Source of the DNA: Sarcocystis neurona
Lineage: Eukaryota > Apicomplexa > Conoidasida > Eucoccidiorida > Sarcocystidae
NCBI GenBank assembly: GCA_000727475.1
Contig: KL647292.1
Coordinates: forward strand, 3,557,446-3,621,445
Direction of reading: 5' to 3'
DNA length: 64,000 nucleotides
Shown: one piece after another, positions 25,794 to 39,717 of the stretch
Position numbering within the stretch: position 1 is the stretch's first letter
Layout: every line of letters starts with the position of its first letter
The notes under the pieces: model-generated
Told to the model about the DNA's origin: nothing
Seen by the model: the letters and a program-made list of their open reading frames with translations, nothing else
The model's database searches: none
Program-made: the position numbers and the translations under genes

Positions 25794-26866
25794 ATTGACC
25801 GCAGTGGGACAGAAGTTATATGCCACCTTCCAACTCCGGCGCGAAACGGGCGGGGAACTTCGGAAACAGATCAACACCGAGGTATATGCTTTAAAGGCAT
25901 TCAGACTGTGCTGACGCAGGGAAAGACAAATGATTCAGGTTTTTCTCAAGGCAACCAGCAATCGTCGTAGTTCGCCATATCGATGTTCAAAGCGTGCAGC
26001 ACAATTTTATTCGATGGTGGATGGGTCGCAACCAACGTCATAGAATGTCAACACTTTGGAGGAGTAAAACAGCGGAGAAAAAGTTGCGTAACACCTGCAT
26101 CGTGCATAAATAAAGTAGCGCCATGGACACTTCTTGGAGTACAGCTTGTCGAGAATGGAGGCAGCCCCACTTTTCGTGGTCTGAGTGTGCAGGTGACTGC
26201 GCCTCTACTTGAAGGCACAGATTTACACGTAGTTATTTGTGCGTAATTGACACATGACTCGTACACGCGTGTGCCTTGAAGAGCATTATTGCAGTCGTGT
26301 GAGACCATCCGTATTTTTATGAACGTAATATGCACGCTGCTTTCGCACGACCCGTTCCGATCGTGTATGCATCTGCACGTCCCCCCTATACTGCAGCGTG
26401 TGTGACCGTATTCTCTTAGTCTACGCGCGCTCTCTTCACACTGAGGACTGCCATGCTGGGCAACAATCAGGTACGTATGTATCTGTCTCTATATGTGTCT
26501 CTCTCCGTGTACGTGTATATATATATATATACATATATATACATACTTATAGTCACATGCGTACTAGACTGGATTCTGTGGTACTGATCCTACCTGGGGA
26601 CGGGTCAGCTGCGAAGTGCAGCTGTGAGCACGCTTCTAGTAAGAGTGTTTCGAATTTAGCCGTAGTGCTGCAGTCTGAATCATCGTCATGCGTTTGCTCA
26701 GGAAGGCTTGTTCTGAAGAAGAGTGGACGTACTCTGGTTTGCACGATGTATCAGTGATCCTTTCTGCTGCAGCAGGATGTAAAAATCACACTTCATATAT
26801 TCACAGAATTGTTCCTGGATGATGCGACCTCGAATACGGCGCGCACTCCTGCGTAACAACAGAGCG
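25794..26866. other. Convergent intergenic region
   Basis: About 1.1 kb between the putative small plus-strand gene and the dynein stop codon on minus. It should hold the 3' UTR of dynein. It carries a composite (TA)n/(TATACA) microsatellite at about 26512-26550. A plus-strand frame at 25983-26246 ends in a stop but has no recognisable content. Confidence 0.5.
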
Positions 26867-29818
26867 TCAATGACTATCTTGAAGAACGAGGCACACTCCT
26901 GCCAGAATCCAGAGCGATTGGTGTTGTTTAGTTGGAAGGGTGGCGTCAAACACCCATCCTTCTCCCATCGCATTGCTTCTGTTTTGGGTGCTATACACGG
27001 GAGTTTTCAGACAGTTTCGGGATATCACTTTGTTTACTTCAACCGGAACAACCTGGATTAGCGGCATTTGAACAGTCAGCTCCTTTGGACGTTGACACGT
27101 CAAATGTTTGTTCTGAAAATCCCAGCCGGCTCCCTACAAATAAATGTGAGGCACGAAGGAAGAGTGAACAAAGTATTCAGCTGTCCACCCTCAAGTGCGG
27201 AGGTGGTTAGAGAGAGAGAAAAGAAAAACAAAGTGGACCGCAACAGTGCACTGCATTGTGTGTCGTGTAGCGTATTCAGACAACATAGGAGCTGTGAAGC
27301 GAAATCGTGAAACGAGGGCTTTAGCGTGGGAGAATTTCTGGAGCACTTGAGCGTATATCTGATTGAAGGGAAACCAGTGTACACTGTAGGGATCCCGTAT
27401 ACGCCAAGTGGGCAAATTGCAATGTGAGTTCCACAAGATGTTGAGGAGTTGCCGCTTCAGAGCGAAATAGGACTGAAACAGGGTGGAGCTTGGCGGCGCA
27501 CTGCGAAAGCACCTGAAAGTAGATGAACCTTATGAATAGCACGGAATGATGCAGAAAGGACGCACGCACGGAATACCGCTGACCCTCAGTTTAGCATGGT
27601 ACTTGTATGTTAGGCACAAATGTAAGTTGTGCTTCTCTTTTTATTACAGATCACCTCGAGATATAAAGCCTGCAGGTAGGCCCCATTTTCAAGTCGGCCA
27701 GGTATTTCTTCCGGTGTCATGAAAGTTGTAACAGTGGTGGTTATCGTGCACTTATCCAGTGACCAGCCATTCTTCCTGCATGTTACTTGAATCAGAGCAG
27801 TTAGCAAGGACTCTGGAATGTGGAAGCCGCCGAGCCAGAAGCAACGGGGCTCGCCCTGCAAACACATTAAAAATATAAAAAATGGTTCTTCCAGGCTCTT
27901 CTGCACATGTGCACAACGCTGGAACCGGCAAGACTGCCTCGTGGAAGGAGGGGCCCTGGTGGATGTGCGGAGCTGATGACGTGCTTCTGATATGGTGTGC
28001 AAAAATACTCTGCACCTTCTCTTACACCATCAATGGACAAGTTGCTGCGGTTGCAGAATACACAAGCTCATGTAATATACTTAGGTGTTGGTACGTCACT
28101 GTTATGTTCCTTTCCTTTCACCATCAAACCTTTAACTGCAGGTAGAATATTTTAGAGGCTTCTGACTAACGGCGTTATCTTACATGTCTCAACTGATCGG
28201 AGCCTCGTCCGAACACAGACTTCATTGTACACAGCGACACCTACAGGTGGTATAGGCTCCAGCGAGCGTTGTACTGGGAAACGGATATGCAGTCGCTTGA
28301 ACACTCACTCGTTTCGTACCTTCTCTATCCAGTCGCTGTACTGTTCGTAGCGTTTCAGGAAGTGCGACACCCACGAGCCCAATGGCTTCATGCTGGAAGG
28401 AGCTACTCGAGCCCACTCTTTCGGAAGGGAGCCACGAACGAGCGAGTAGCTCAAACTTTCCAGCTCGACCGACATTCCGATTTCACCCCTGAAAGCTTTC
28501 TGTAGATCTGTTAAACTTTGGCGCATTCGCTCAGTTAGGAGGTTGAAGCGCTCGATTTCCTGCATGGAAAACGTCCTTCAAATCACGTAGCCAGGATCGT
28601 ACGCAGTATTACAAGCGTCAACATTGAATTGTGATGATTTCTCTGTGGATTCCAGAGGAATGTTGTGACCGCAGGCGGTGTCGACTTCATCATGCTGTGA
28701 ATGCGATGTGACATAATTGAACAGATAGATCCAGTACTCCAAGGAGGTCTGCACCTACGCACACAGAGGTGCGAACCAACTTAAAATAGGAGGTGTATAC
28801 AGTAGAGGTAGCTTACTGACAAGTGGCGAATATTTTGTAAAGTCATTTAACACTAGTTTTGTAGGAATGTGCTGCTGCAGGTGGTGGTCGGTTCCTCCGT
28901 AAACGTGAAGAAGCAACGTACGGATGCATCCGCAAGACGTGGATGAGGAGATGTAGAAAGTTTCAAAAACCACGCTGGTCACTGAAAAACAGGCTTTGGT
29001 GCACTGTGTAGACCTGCTGACCAGGGGGATCGGAGCACCTGGGTACGGCAGAGAACATCGCTGTAGGAAAACGAGGCACCAAATATGCAAACAGGTGGGC
29101 AGTGACCGGCCCACCTGTTTGAGCACGACCTCCGTGGGAGTAGGCACGTTCTGCTCCGATTCAAATACTAGCGGCGTGAAAGTGAGTTTTTCTTGGATTT
29201 CCGCGATTGTCGTTCCCACTGAATCTTCTCTCGTACTTCCTCTTGATGCGGCTGCGCTACTGGAGACGTTTAACTTCAAGATGTTTTCCCACAGTCTTCG
29301 GGAAGTATCCACGAAATACCCTATTTCAGCATTGGCGTGTAACCCAAATACTTCTGGTCCGTTATTTGAAGGCATCTCCTGCGGAGAATAGTATAATATT
29401 CATAGCAAGAGTCACGTTTCCAAGCTAGCCGACAAGCTCCGCATACTCCCACAACGGAAACCGATCTATTCTGTAATACCTTGATAAATTCTGAGTACCG
29501 CGATAAATGTCCATTCGGTGGAACCGCGTAGTCGTAGCCCTTCCTGCAGAAGTAGAAGGGTTGGTAGCTGTCAAAGAGGAAGTCACCCAGGTATTCTTCA
29601 AGGTATGTAATAAGGGTTCTTCTGTCGTACGAGTCTGTAACACGTCCCCCGTACATGACTTCTCCGATGATATAGCGAAGCGTGCTCCAAGGAAGTACAT
29701 CATCTGTATCCACTGCCTTGTCAAGATACAGCGCCAGTAAGCGGGTGGAAGTCGACAGATCTGCTTCGTTAAAGTCATATGCCACATTCCAACCTATCTT
29801 CCCGTACTTCCGGCGCTC
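26867..29818 (-). other. Dynein C-terminal domain (last five exons)
   Basis: Exon 29480-29818 carries KYGKIGWNVAYDFNEADL, YIIGEVMYGGRVTDSYDRR; 29115-29378 carries PEVFGLHANAEIGYF and ends TPTEVVLKQ; 28320-28559 carries EIERFNLLTERMRQSL, GEIGMS and MKPLGSWVSHF; 27655-27855 carries WLGGFHIPESLLTALIQ; 26867-27133 carries GAGWDFQNKHLT and KTPVYSTQNRSNAMG and ends GVCLVLQDSH before the stop. The ending is complete and of normal family length. Confidence 0.9.
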
Positions 29819-32800
29819 CTGAAAAAAGGCATCATGCGAAGACCGAAACTACCACATCCGTCGTATCCGACTTTCCTAGACACGCATATCTGAAGTTTTC
29901 ACACAACACAAAACTTGTACGCAAAGACTTTCTGGCCTCCTCTTGACAGCAGAGAAGAGAAGCAACTCCGCAATTCTGAGCGACAAGGACAGTCCCTCTC
30001 CGCCACGCATACGAGTGAAAGCTACCAACACAATATCCATTGCACAAGTACAGTCGTCAAAAGCGCCGGATACAATGTCAATTGAAGCTCCCCTCTCAGT
30101 GCGTGCCTCGCTTGTAAGGAATACAACAACGCCGTTCAATTGTGCGCTGTGTTACGACTAACAGTGAGGCGACGCCACATTTTCTCTCGCCAAACTGACG
30201 GTACGTGGCACAGCGACGAAGTACAAGTTCCTGGGAGAGCAAGCAACCTCCTCCGCGCAGCCACAAGCTGCGTGCTATTGCTTTAAAGCGATCCTATACA
30301 TTATGCCGGAATAGGAAACCGTATAACACTGTCCTTCCAGAAATGGCTAGACTAACGTTTATCCGTCTCTTCTTAGAGTACTGTCTGCATGCACTGTAGA
30401 AGGGTCAGAATACGTAGTGCACGGACGCGTTTGTGCGTTGGTTTTCCGTGCGCAGGTTTTTTGTCACCCGTCCCTACCAACTTCCTACTCCCGGCAGTGG
30501 AAGAAAAAAGCGCATTCTAGCCCTCCCCGCAACAAGAAGGCTGCGAAGCGTGACACTGGTGGCTGCAAGAATATCTTCTCCAAGACCTGTGGTTCTTGAA
30601 AGTACGGACGTAAAAGAGAGCGCTACGTGATTTCTGCACCGGCTTGAGAGCGCTCTCGCGCACGGGGGGCACAGCAGCTCCTAATTCAGCCTCCACGCCA
30701 CTCCGAGGGCAACAGCGGGTCGGCGCGAGAAATTCACAGTCAAGTGAAGTACGTACGTGTGACAGTCTAATCTACATGTAACGGTAGCGCGCGAGAAATT
30801 CATAGTCAAGTGAAGTATATACATATGATAGGATAATCTACATTTGACGGTAACGCGCGAGAAATTCACAGTCAAGTGAAGCATGTACATATGACAGAAT
30901 AATTTACATTTGACAGCAACGCATATGGAACGCACATTCACACTGGTGCGGGTGTACGTCGATAGTGCAGTAGTACCTGGATGACTGCGTGAAAGAATGA
31001 AAGGACGTAGACGAGGGAAGAGAAAGCAGGATGTTTGCTTTGCTGGAGCAGATCTTCAGAGGCCCTGCAGTAGGAGTTCAGGAGGTTTTGCCGGAGGCCG
31101 TCGGGAGCCTCTGTCACAACTTTCAGAGACCGCTGAGGTGAACAACAGATCATGCCATGCAAGTGGCACCTCCTTCCTGAAGCACTGCGCTAGGGCTGGA
31201 CGAAACACTAAAACAGGGCGCACGCGCCAATCTTTCTGCATATTTGCCAGCACGTGGTAGACCAGTGGGCACAGATCGGACTGCGTGTATTACGGTCCGA
31301 GGGAATGTCGTTCGTTCTTATGTTGAAAAATCTTGTACGACCGCTTGACTTGCACACATTCCCGTGGTCATGCATGCGTCCACAGGTAAGCCTGCAAGGA
31401 AATTCTTCACGGTGACCACCCTTCGCAAATGTGTACAGCACAGGCATACCTTTTCCCTACATGTTCTCCCTTTCTCAATCAACTGATATATACATATATA
31501 TCTAGATGCACACGAACACCTGTAGGTTCTGCGGGCCCCCTCGTGTGGTGCATGATGGCCGTGATTATGTAGTACTGACGCGGAGAGGATTGACAACTGG
31601 CTCTCCACGCCAGCCGACACTATCGTCCTGATTACGAATACGCAGGTGTGAGCCACCTCGATCAGTGTACACAGGGGGCTGCGCGATTAATGTCGTGTAA
31701 TGTTATCCACTACGAAGCATACTTTGCTTGCAGTGTCTGTGCTACACGTTCACTTGTTACACGCGGTAAGCCAAAAGTATACGCTAGCCGGCACGAAGTG
31801 CTGTCAGTTCGCAATTAAACTAGCCGGTAGTCAATGGAGTCCACTCGTGAGAAACACGTGAAAATACACAAGACTAACTCCCCATCTCGGAGCGTGTCTG
31901 CGGCGGGAGCACTCGACAGTGGAGAAAGTCAATCAGCAGCTGCTAGCGGACGTTCTTATTCGTCAGAGAAGGCTAAATAAATGCGACCGTGGCGGAGCTC
32001 AGACTACATAAAGCTCTCGACTGTTCTTGAAGTGGAGACTTCGCCTCCTGATCGCTATTATTCTATGGAATAAAGTTAAGCTGCTGGTGCCTGCCGTGCA
32101 CAGTGTTGTACAGAGAGAAGCCTTTGATGAGGGCACCTCTGCGCTGTGGTATGGCGAAAAGACGATCTTCATAAATACTTCGGTGTTCAAAACTGTGTTC
32201 TCTCTCAAATTTCACTAAAGATGGAAGCACATTCACTGCGGAAGGTTAGTCACATTTCCACTAAGCACACCAGGAAGACAAGGAGAGCCTCCAGGCTTCT
32301 CTTACGTGAAGAAGAAATACTACAACATGCACAGTGCAGTCCCGTGTGTTTCCCTGTACATCTTTCACAAGTAAAAAATTATTTTTTTGTAAAGTTTTAT
32401 CCAAGCGAGTTAAGCGAATTTCTTTTCCATGTATACTATTCACAGCCACTTCCCAGGACGTTCCTTACCTGCAAAAGGCTCATGGGGAACTCGTCGGTAG
32501 GCTGAGTCGTGAGCCACAAGCGAAAGTCTTTGTGGGGCTTGTGAATCCCTGCGGCAGTCAGAAGGGAAACAACACGTCACACACGCACTTGTTCCTGTTT
32601 GCTAACCTCACGATCAACCTTATCATCATTTGGCGAGTGGCGGAGAAATGCCTGCGGCACTCTCTGTCGTTTACAAAGGACACTTTTCCCGCTTTTGCGA
32701 GGGCCGCCGGGTCCTTGAACAATGATACGTACATTACGCATAGGGCGACCGGCTGCTCCACAAGCACACTCGTGAAATCTGTGTTCTCCTGAACTGATCT

Positions 32801-35800
32801 TGCCCTGTGAATAGTATACATGAAAAAGGAATTCGCGTACTGTGGGTAACTCGCTTGGATAACACTTTACAAAAAAATAATTTTTTACTTGTTAAAAATG
32901 TACTGGGAAACACACGGGACTGCACTGTGCATGTTGTAGTATTTCTTCGTCACGTAAGAGAAGCCTGGAGGATCTCCTTGTCTTCCTGGTGTGCTTAATG
33001 GAAATGTGACTAAACTTAAATTCCACTTGTTTGTAGTGTTCTTATGTAGAACTGCCGCTTTGACAACGCTAGCGACACGTTGTCAATGGTACCGTTACCG
33101 AAGACGAGGCAGACGCATCAAAACGAGGCAGCCTCACGCCCACGTGCTCATAAAGGGAAGGACGTACTTAGTCACAGAATGATCAGGACAGGCGTATGCG
33201 ATTCGCTAGCATTATGGGGTAAATTTTACGCATGCAAACCAGCGTGTGGACACCGTCGGACATAGTTCAAGCAGGGAAGGTCCTTCTACCGGCTCCTCTC
33301 TGCCTTCTCTTCCTGTGCACGCTCACGTGTTCAGTAGCCGTGTTATATGCCAGTCACATGCCACACGTAACTTTTTTTCGTGCAGCCTATTGAAGACAGG
33401 GGGGGTGGACGGGAACGACGACTACGTACCTTCGAGCAGTTTGGCGAGCGTCTTCAGCCACGAAGGCAATAAGTGGCAATTCTGAAGCATTACCCAGTAG
33501 CCTCTTTGATAACTGGTCTCGATGTACTGCTGAGCGAGTGGCCCCATGCCTTGGCCCAACGCGAGAGCTTTGAATTTGTTTTTCGTGAAACCCAAATTGT
33601 CGCCGAGTTTGCATACGTCAGTGAGCGGATCCGATCCGGGAGACAGAATCAATATGATTGGACACATTTCTGACGACTGCGCGAAAAGTTTACTGTACCT
33701 ACAACCACATCCGCACGGAGAGCATCATTATAAAGGAATTACTCGACACATATACCTACAGCAGCGGACACATTTGCCTCATCCGTACTACTGAGCAGCG
33801 CCGGTGCTTCACGCATGCGTGATGCATGAAGCGGTGACACGTTCCACCCACAACGCTTTACAACAAGGCCGTGCAGACACGAACCACACACATCCCCGCA
33901 GGAAACCCCCGCTACACATTGAGCTGTCTAAGTCCCACATTGTTATTCTAGCCTTCACAGTGTAGAGGATTCTCTCTAAGAGAGGAGACCATCCATAATA
34001 ATCTGGCCTGGAGCTTCAGCATCAATTTCACTTTTGCAAGAGGAAGACCTGCGTGTTTGGCGTAGTCGGTAGCAAAAGTTTCGTGGTAGCCAAACCAGGG
34101 TCTTTCCAGCTTTTTCGGACGCAGCTGAACACTCGCAGTGCACGTCCGTGGCAGCTGAAGACGGCAGACACTTTGTCGCCTCGGATAAGATGCGAGAAAG
34201 TAAAATGTAGTCAAAGCTGGTTTTGGGGAAGATCTCTGGCTTTACTACAAGCAGAAGAGATGAGCGTAGCTCCCCAATAGCCCTGTTTTGCTGTGTGTGA
34301 CAAAGCACTCATTAATTCTGCTACGTGAATACGTGGCGACCACCGGAGGTGGTATAACAGGCTCCCTCCGAAATAGTCAAAGGTAGGTGAGGGCTCTAAA
34401 AACGTTCTAAAAGAGGTAGTGAATCCCCGATTCACCCACAGGATATTTGTTTTTCCATACCTCTATACAAGTGTACTACTCTGTATCAGTACTGTAGCAG
34501 ACGCTCGCCAGTTGGGACACCGTGGCCGTTTGAGCATCAAGGCAACCCAGCACAACACAGTCAAAATCGGGTGAGCTCTGGAGAACTTACTGCAAGCCGG
34601 GCGACTGCACGTAGTGGTTACTAAGGACACCTGAAATGAAATTCTTCACCGCCAGCGGCACTCGATCCACACGTAAAGCTCGAATAACCAGCAGCTTCTG
34701 GAACGGAGACAGCGTCTGAGACCATTTGCCTGGGAAAGGAACCGTCTCTGCTGTTTCATACTCATGCCACAGCCTCCAGTCCTGCAGACAAGGTTCACCC
34801 CCACTCTCACCACGACTGCACGGCGAGAGATTGTGGCATTTCATGACCAAAAGCGGCTTCAGGTGTAATGCTGCGTAATTATGTAGCAGGAACTGGAGAC
34901 ATCTAATGCGAATTTGAAAGTTTGGGCACCGAGTACACAGGCAAGGGTAGTAGCGTAGGCGAAAGGTACTCAAGAAGGTACGTGCGAGCTTACGACTTAC
35001 GGAAGTTACCGCTTACTACAAGCAGCAGCGAAACAGAAACATCCACGATTTGTTGCCTCCGTGCACAGAAAGCGAGTTGTAGGAGACATATCACGACACA
35101 CGTGCATCCCCTCAGGCATTCAATAGGCTGGCGCCGGCGCTCAAGGAGCGCTCAGCTCGACAGTTTATATGCGCACAGGACACGCGGGAAAGAAGAACTG
35201 CAGCAGTCGGACATACGTAACGCGTCTTCTGCTTGCCACCGGGTGAGAGTGCTGTGCTTTGTCCTTGTCTACATGGCGAAAATGCATTGGACTCGTCGAA
35301 ACAATCAGGTCGATAAAAAAACATTGCAGGAGGCATCGGGGTTCCTTCCAGGCAGACAGTTAGTCGTAAATCTCCCCGTGATACTCTCATTATTAGCGAT
35401 GCTCGTTTATCTTCTAAAGAACGACGCAGAGGTGTCTGCGCCTGTATCCTTCTCTTGATCTGCATCTACATGGAAAAGAAGAAAGCAAGCGCGACACACT
35501 GTTGGGCAAAGGCATTTGACGTGCGCCACTCACCCTCAGTAGTCTTGTCGCTGAGTTCCGAATTGGTCGCCGTCTAGGTAAAAATGAATGGACGACTTTA
35601 ACCATGTGTGCCAGCATAGCCGACCCTTTAATACGTGTTACATTGCTTAACACCTTTACACTACATACTTTACCTCTCACACTCTAGAACTCTCCACTCT
35701 CTCCATCTCCGCAGATACTTGTAGGTAAGTATTATTTGCATAACTGACGTGTGCGGGAGGTTATAGAGCAACCGCACAGGTATACTCCGTGTGTATACGT

Positions 35801-38800
35801 ATATGTGTGTAGAGAGACTCCCTCTTTGTATATGCTGGTGGCGCCTTTTTTTCTCTCGCTTGATTCCTCCGCACTATTCCGCATACGAATTTGTACATCT
35901 TTTCAGTATTCTTGAGGTCCTCCGTGGGGATGCTGCTTTCAAGTAGACCGTCGAAAACTTACGTCGCCTAAGGCTGCCATGTCCTCGACAAATCCTAAAA
36001 AGGAGTCGTTTAGTGTACTCAGCAGCTGAAGGTCTTTCCAGGCGTTGTCAGGGACCCAGCAGAGCTCCGAAGGTTGGGAAGGTACTTGGCTGAAAGATGC
36101 GTTCCCCAGGAAGAAGAATTCGAGTTCTTTCCTGTCCAAGTGCCCCTCCGCCTCTAGAATCATTGTCGTCACGTGGAAGGGATACACGAGTTTCTGACTT
36201 TCAAAGAGCCCTGAAAGGGGAAAATCCTCACATAGATACGTCTGTGTATCATTTTTGAGTGTCAGGAAGTACATCTACTGAAAGGCACATTATGCCGTTG
36301 GCACTTATGCATACGTATACACATATAGGTAGACATACATGTGTACTCGTCGTTATACGCAGAGTGTGCCCGGGTTTGCAGGTAAAGAAAGCTTTTTTTT
36401 CAAACGCTGACAAAGAAGATGAACCCCTCGCCAGGGCGGCACCGTACTCCGTTGCATGCCTTCCTGCATATCTCTCTTCGCAGGTCTTCTTGCACGTCCG
36501 TGCCAGCGTTACTGAGAGACGACCCACCTACTAAACGTCTGAGGGTCTACACGAATGGCGTGCCTACACATGGAGACCAGTGACCGCGGGTATAAGTGTA
36601 TATATATAGGTATATACAAATGTTACGTTATCTTTGCGTAAGGGTATGATTACAAGCTTGTATGTAACGGGGGAGAGTCGGCTGGTCTACATACTCCAAG
36701 ACAACCTTTTGCTTCTAATGCCACACCGCAGCATTACGTCTGCCAACAGACAGCCGTGTAAGAGCAAAACTTCCTACGAGCAGCAGTAGTCCTTGAAATT
36801 TGGCCAGAGGCACTGATTCACTGTGAGAACAGGGTTGAGACTGGCGGCTTCAAGATTAGCCCAGGTCACAAGAGTGAACACACGTTGTCGTACGTGACTC
36901 GATCCAGGAGGCAGTGTCTTGTCTGTTCACTCATTTCATTGTGCACGACATGCTCTATTCTATTTCGTCAGCGTGTGGCCTTGTTTTGCTCTTGAGCTCC
37001 AGCTGACACATAAGCTCCCTGCTATCCTTGCAGCGTCACTGAGTTACGTTACACAGGGCTGTTGCTTGATGACATCGACGCATAAACACTCGGCATTCCT
37101 CTGTGTTTCCGAATCAGTGTCTGCACCTACATCAAGCTCTCGTGTCAGACAGCCAAAAGTTTGTTAGGTAGTGTCACACTCGGCGGAGCCCGTTTAGGAA
37201 AAAGGCGTAAGTCGGTGTACATGTGTGCAGCAACAACAGTATATAGGTAGTCCACTCATATGAAAGTTTACACACACGAGCGTATGTACGTGTGGTCGGT
37301 GGAAACAATCAGGGACCTACAGGCTCGTTCGGCTCACCGCGACTGTCGTTTTTACGCCACTGGAAACAGATGAACAAAACGCTTTGTTCGAACGTTCTCT
37401 AACCATTCCCTTTTTAACGTGGAACTCTACTGAGTATGCCGCATTGACCAACCCGTAGGCACGCGTCATCGCCTCGCTGTTAGGACAGGCGTCCACAGAA
37501 GTGCGTGTATGCACATGGATACATACATTTTTAGGTGGTCTGTGTGAAGTACTGCGCTGTAAGAGAGGCGCTGCCGAGGTCTTTTCCAAGATTCGTGCAG
37601 CGTGTGAGGGATTCGAGTTTTGTACCCGTTTGTGTGTGGTGGCGCGTTTGCGGCTCCACACAATACCCACGCGTCACAGCCCATTCTACTGAATCGTACC
37701 TAGAGTGACATAGTCGTAGGAAAGCTGCGTAATTTTATCTGTGAGATTTTTCAGCCTATGCTCTAGCCTGGTTTCTTGTCTGGCTTCTCTCAGGGCCGTC
37801 TTGAAGATGTTAACGTAAGAAGCCAAAGAGTACTCCAGCATGCTGGAAATGTTGCGCAACGCGCTCTGCGCGAAGTACATTATGGATCCCCGTTTTGCTA
37901 CGCCGTAGTACTCTCTTCTCGACTGCACAGCAGAAGTTCACATGCTTCAACGCAACAGAAGGACTCTTTTTTCGGCAAAGGATACGAGGACGCCTACACA
38001 CGGGCAGACGTGGGCAGCATACACTAATTGTATGTAATTCTGTTTATTGGTAATCCTCTGGGGCAGGGGTGTCACTGTGAGCCTCTCCGTCTCTCTCCGC
38101 AACTCGTAATGAAAGTGGTGCTTTTTCTGCGCAGAAGTGTCACAAACACGATGTCCTGCACAATTCCCTACTATGTCTTCTCTCTCTTTTTAAATGCATG
38201 TGTAGGGACATGCTTTTACAAGTAATCGTCTGTAAAGCCACAAGTGAAACACTTCTCTCCACATCACCTACTGTCTCCGTGTATACGTGTTACTACAGAA
38301 GCACATGCAGAGTCCTTCGGGGGTGCTAATCGCTCTGTACACCACGCGTTTCGCCTGGGCTGCTTGTAAGGGACGAAAAGACACAAAGAGGAAGAAAAGA
38401 GCAGGCACCCGCGAGGACAATGAAGAGGCAACACAATTCCAGCAGCCTTTCACTGATTAAACAAGCCGCACAGAAGCATTAATATTTGCGTAGGGTGTGC
38501 GAGCTCCCCCGTTGATGAGAAGACGTGCCGACTGTGTGGAGGAACTTTCCTTAACATAAGGGAATGACTAGCCCGACAGTGGCTAAGGGTGAAGAGGGGT
38601 TGATGGCTGGAAACGTGCAAGGCAGCTGCCTCCACAAACAAGAGAATGAGTGTTCACTCACTAAAATGCGCGCACACTTCGTGTGGGTATGTGGCATTAG
38701 AGGAGTATGGCGAATGTGAAAGGGCCGGCAGTGCATGCGAAATGTGGCCGAATTGTTTGCCGCGTAGAATGCGGAAAAGGTGGAAGCGTTGCCGCAGCAC

Positions 38801-39683
38801 GGGAACCCTGTGGCGGCGTTACTTCTTCCTGTAGCACTTGCATTTCTTTCAGGTGGATGTAGAAGAGAGACGCGCGTAAGGAAGACACAGGGAACAACCA
38901 AGCAGAGACCTCTTCGTACGGAGAGGGTGCACTTCCACATCAATTTGGTGTGGTGGAACCAGCACGGCATACGCAGAAATTCAACAAGTAGTAACGTCCA
39001 GGCTGAAAGGTCAACGAATTGTCGATAGTGTCGCCGCTTGCTAGACACCGCTGTCCAAAGATTATTTTTCGATTCGAGTCTCCTAATGTCGATTCGGCAA
39101 CGACAACAGAGAGACCAATCGAGCCCACCTACCTTTTATCCTCTCCAATTCTGCAGGACGTCCCCCCTCCCTGGTGCTGCAGGATCACGTGGTGCGTCTC
39201 CCCACGGGTGGATTCCCTAGTTTCGTCTGCCGGCCCGACCCGACCTAAAGCTGTACTTTGCTGCAGGATATGGGACTGGTGCAGTCATTTACGGCGAAGG
39301 TGAAGCCTCCCCGATGGAGCATGCGGATCTTGACGTGTACCGGGGGTGCCTGCCCTGTGCGACACTGTCCTCACCTTATCGATGCGGGCAGCAGTAAGCT
39401 TGCCTTTTTCAAGGGAATTTTGGATCTCCAACGCCTTGGCTTTCGTGCTTTGCAACGTAAAGATGAGTTCATCATTGTCGAGAATGCTGCCTTTTGACAC
39501 TGCCAGTTCGTGTAGAATAACATCTTCCAGGTGCTGCATGTAAGCAAGCCAGATCACCCCCTCCCTGACAAAAACAACTCTGCATTGCGACGATGCGTGT
39601 TGCGAGACATAATATATGAACCTTACTTCGAGTACACACAGAGACTCTTGACATGCACTCATATGTCTACATGGCTGTATATA

Positions 39684-39717
<34 letters not shown>

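Noticed and set aside
28560..28760. Possible extra dynein exon around 28640-28740 (STPPAVTTFL)
   Set aside because: Exon 29378-29115 ends TPTEVVLKQ and joins directly in phase to EIERFNLL of exon 28559-28320; no residues are missing.
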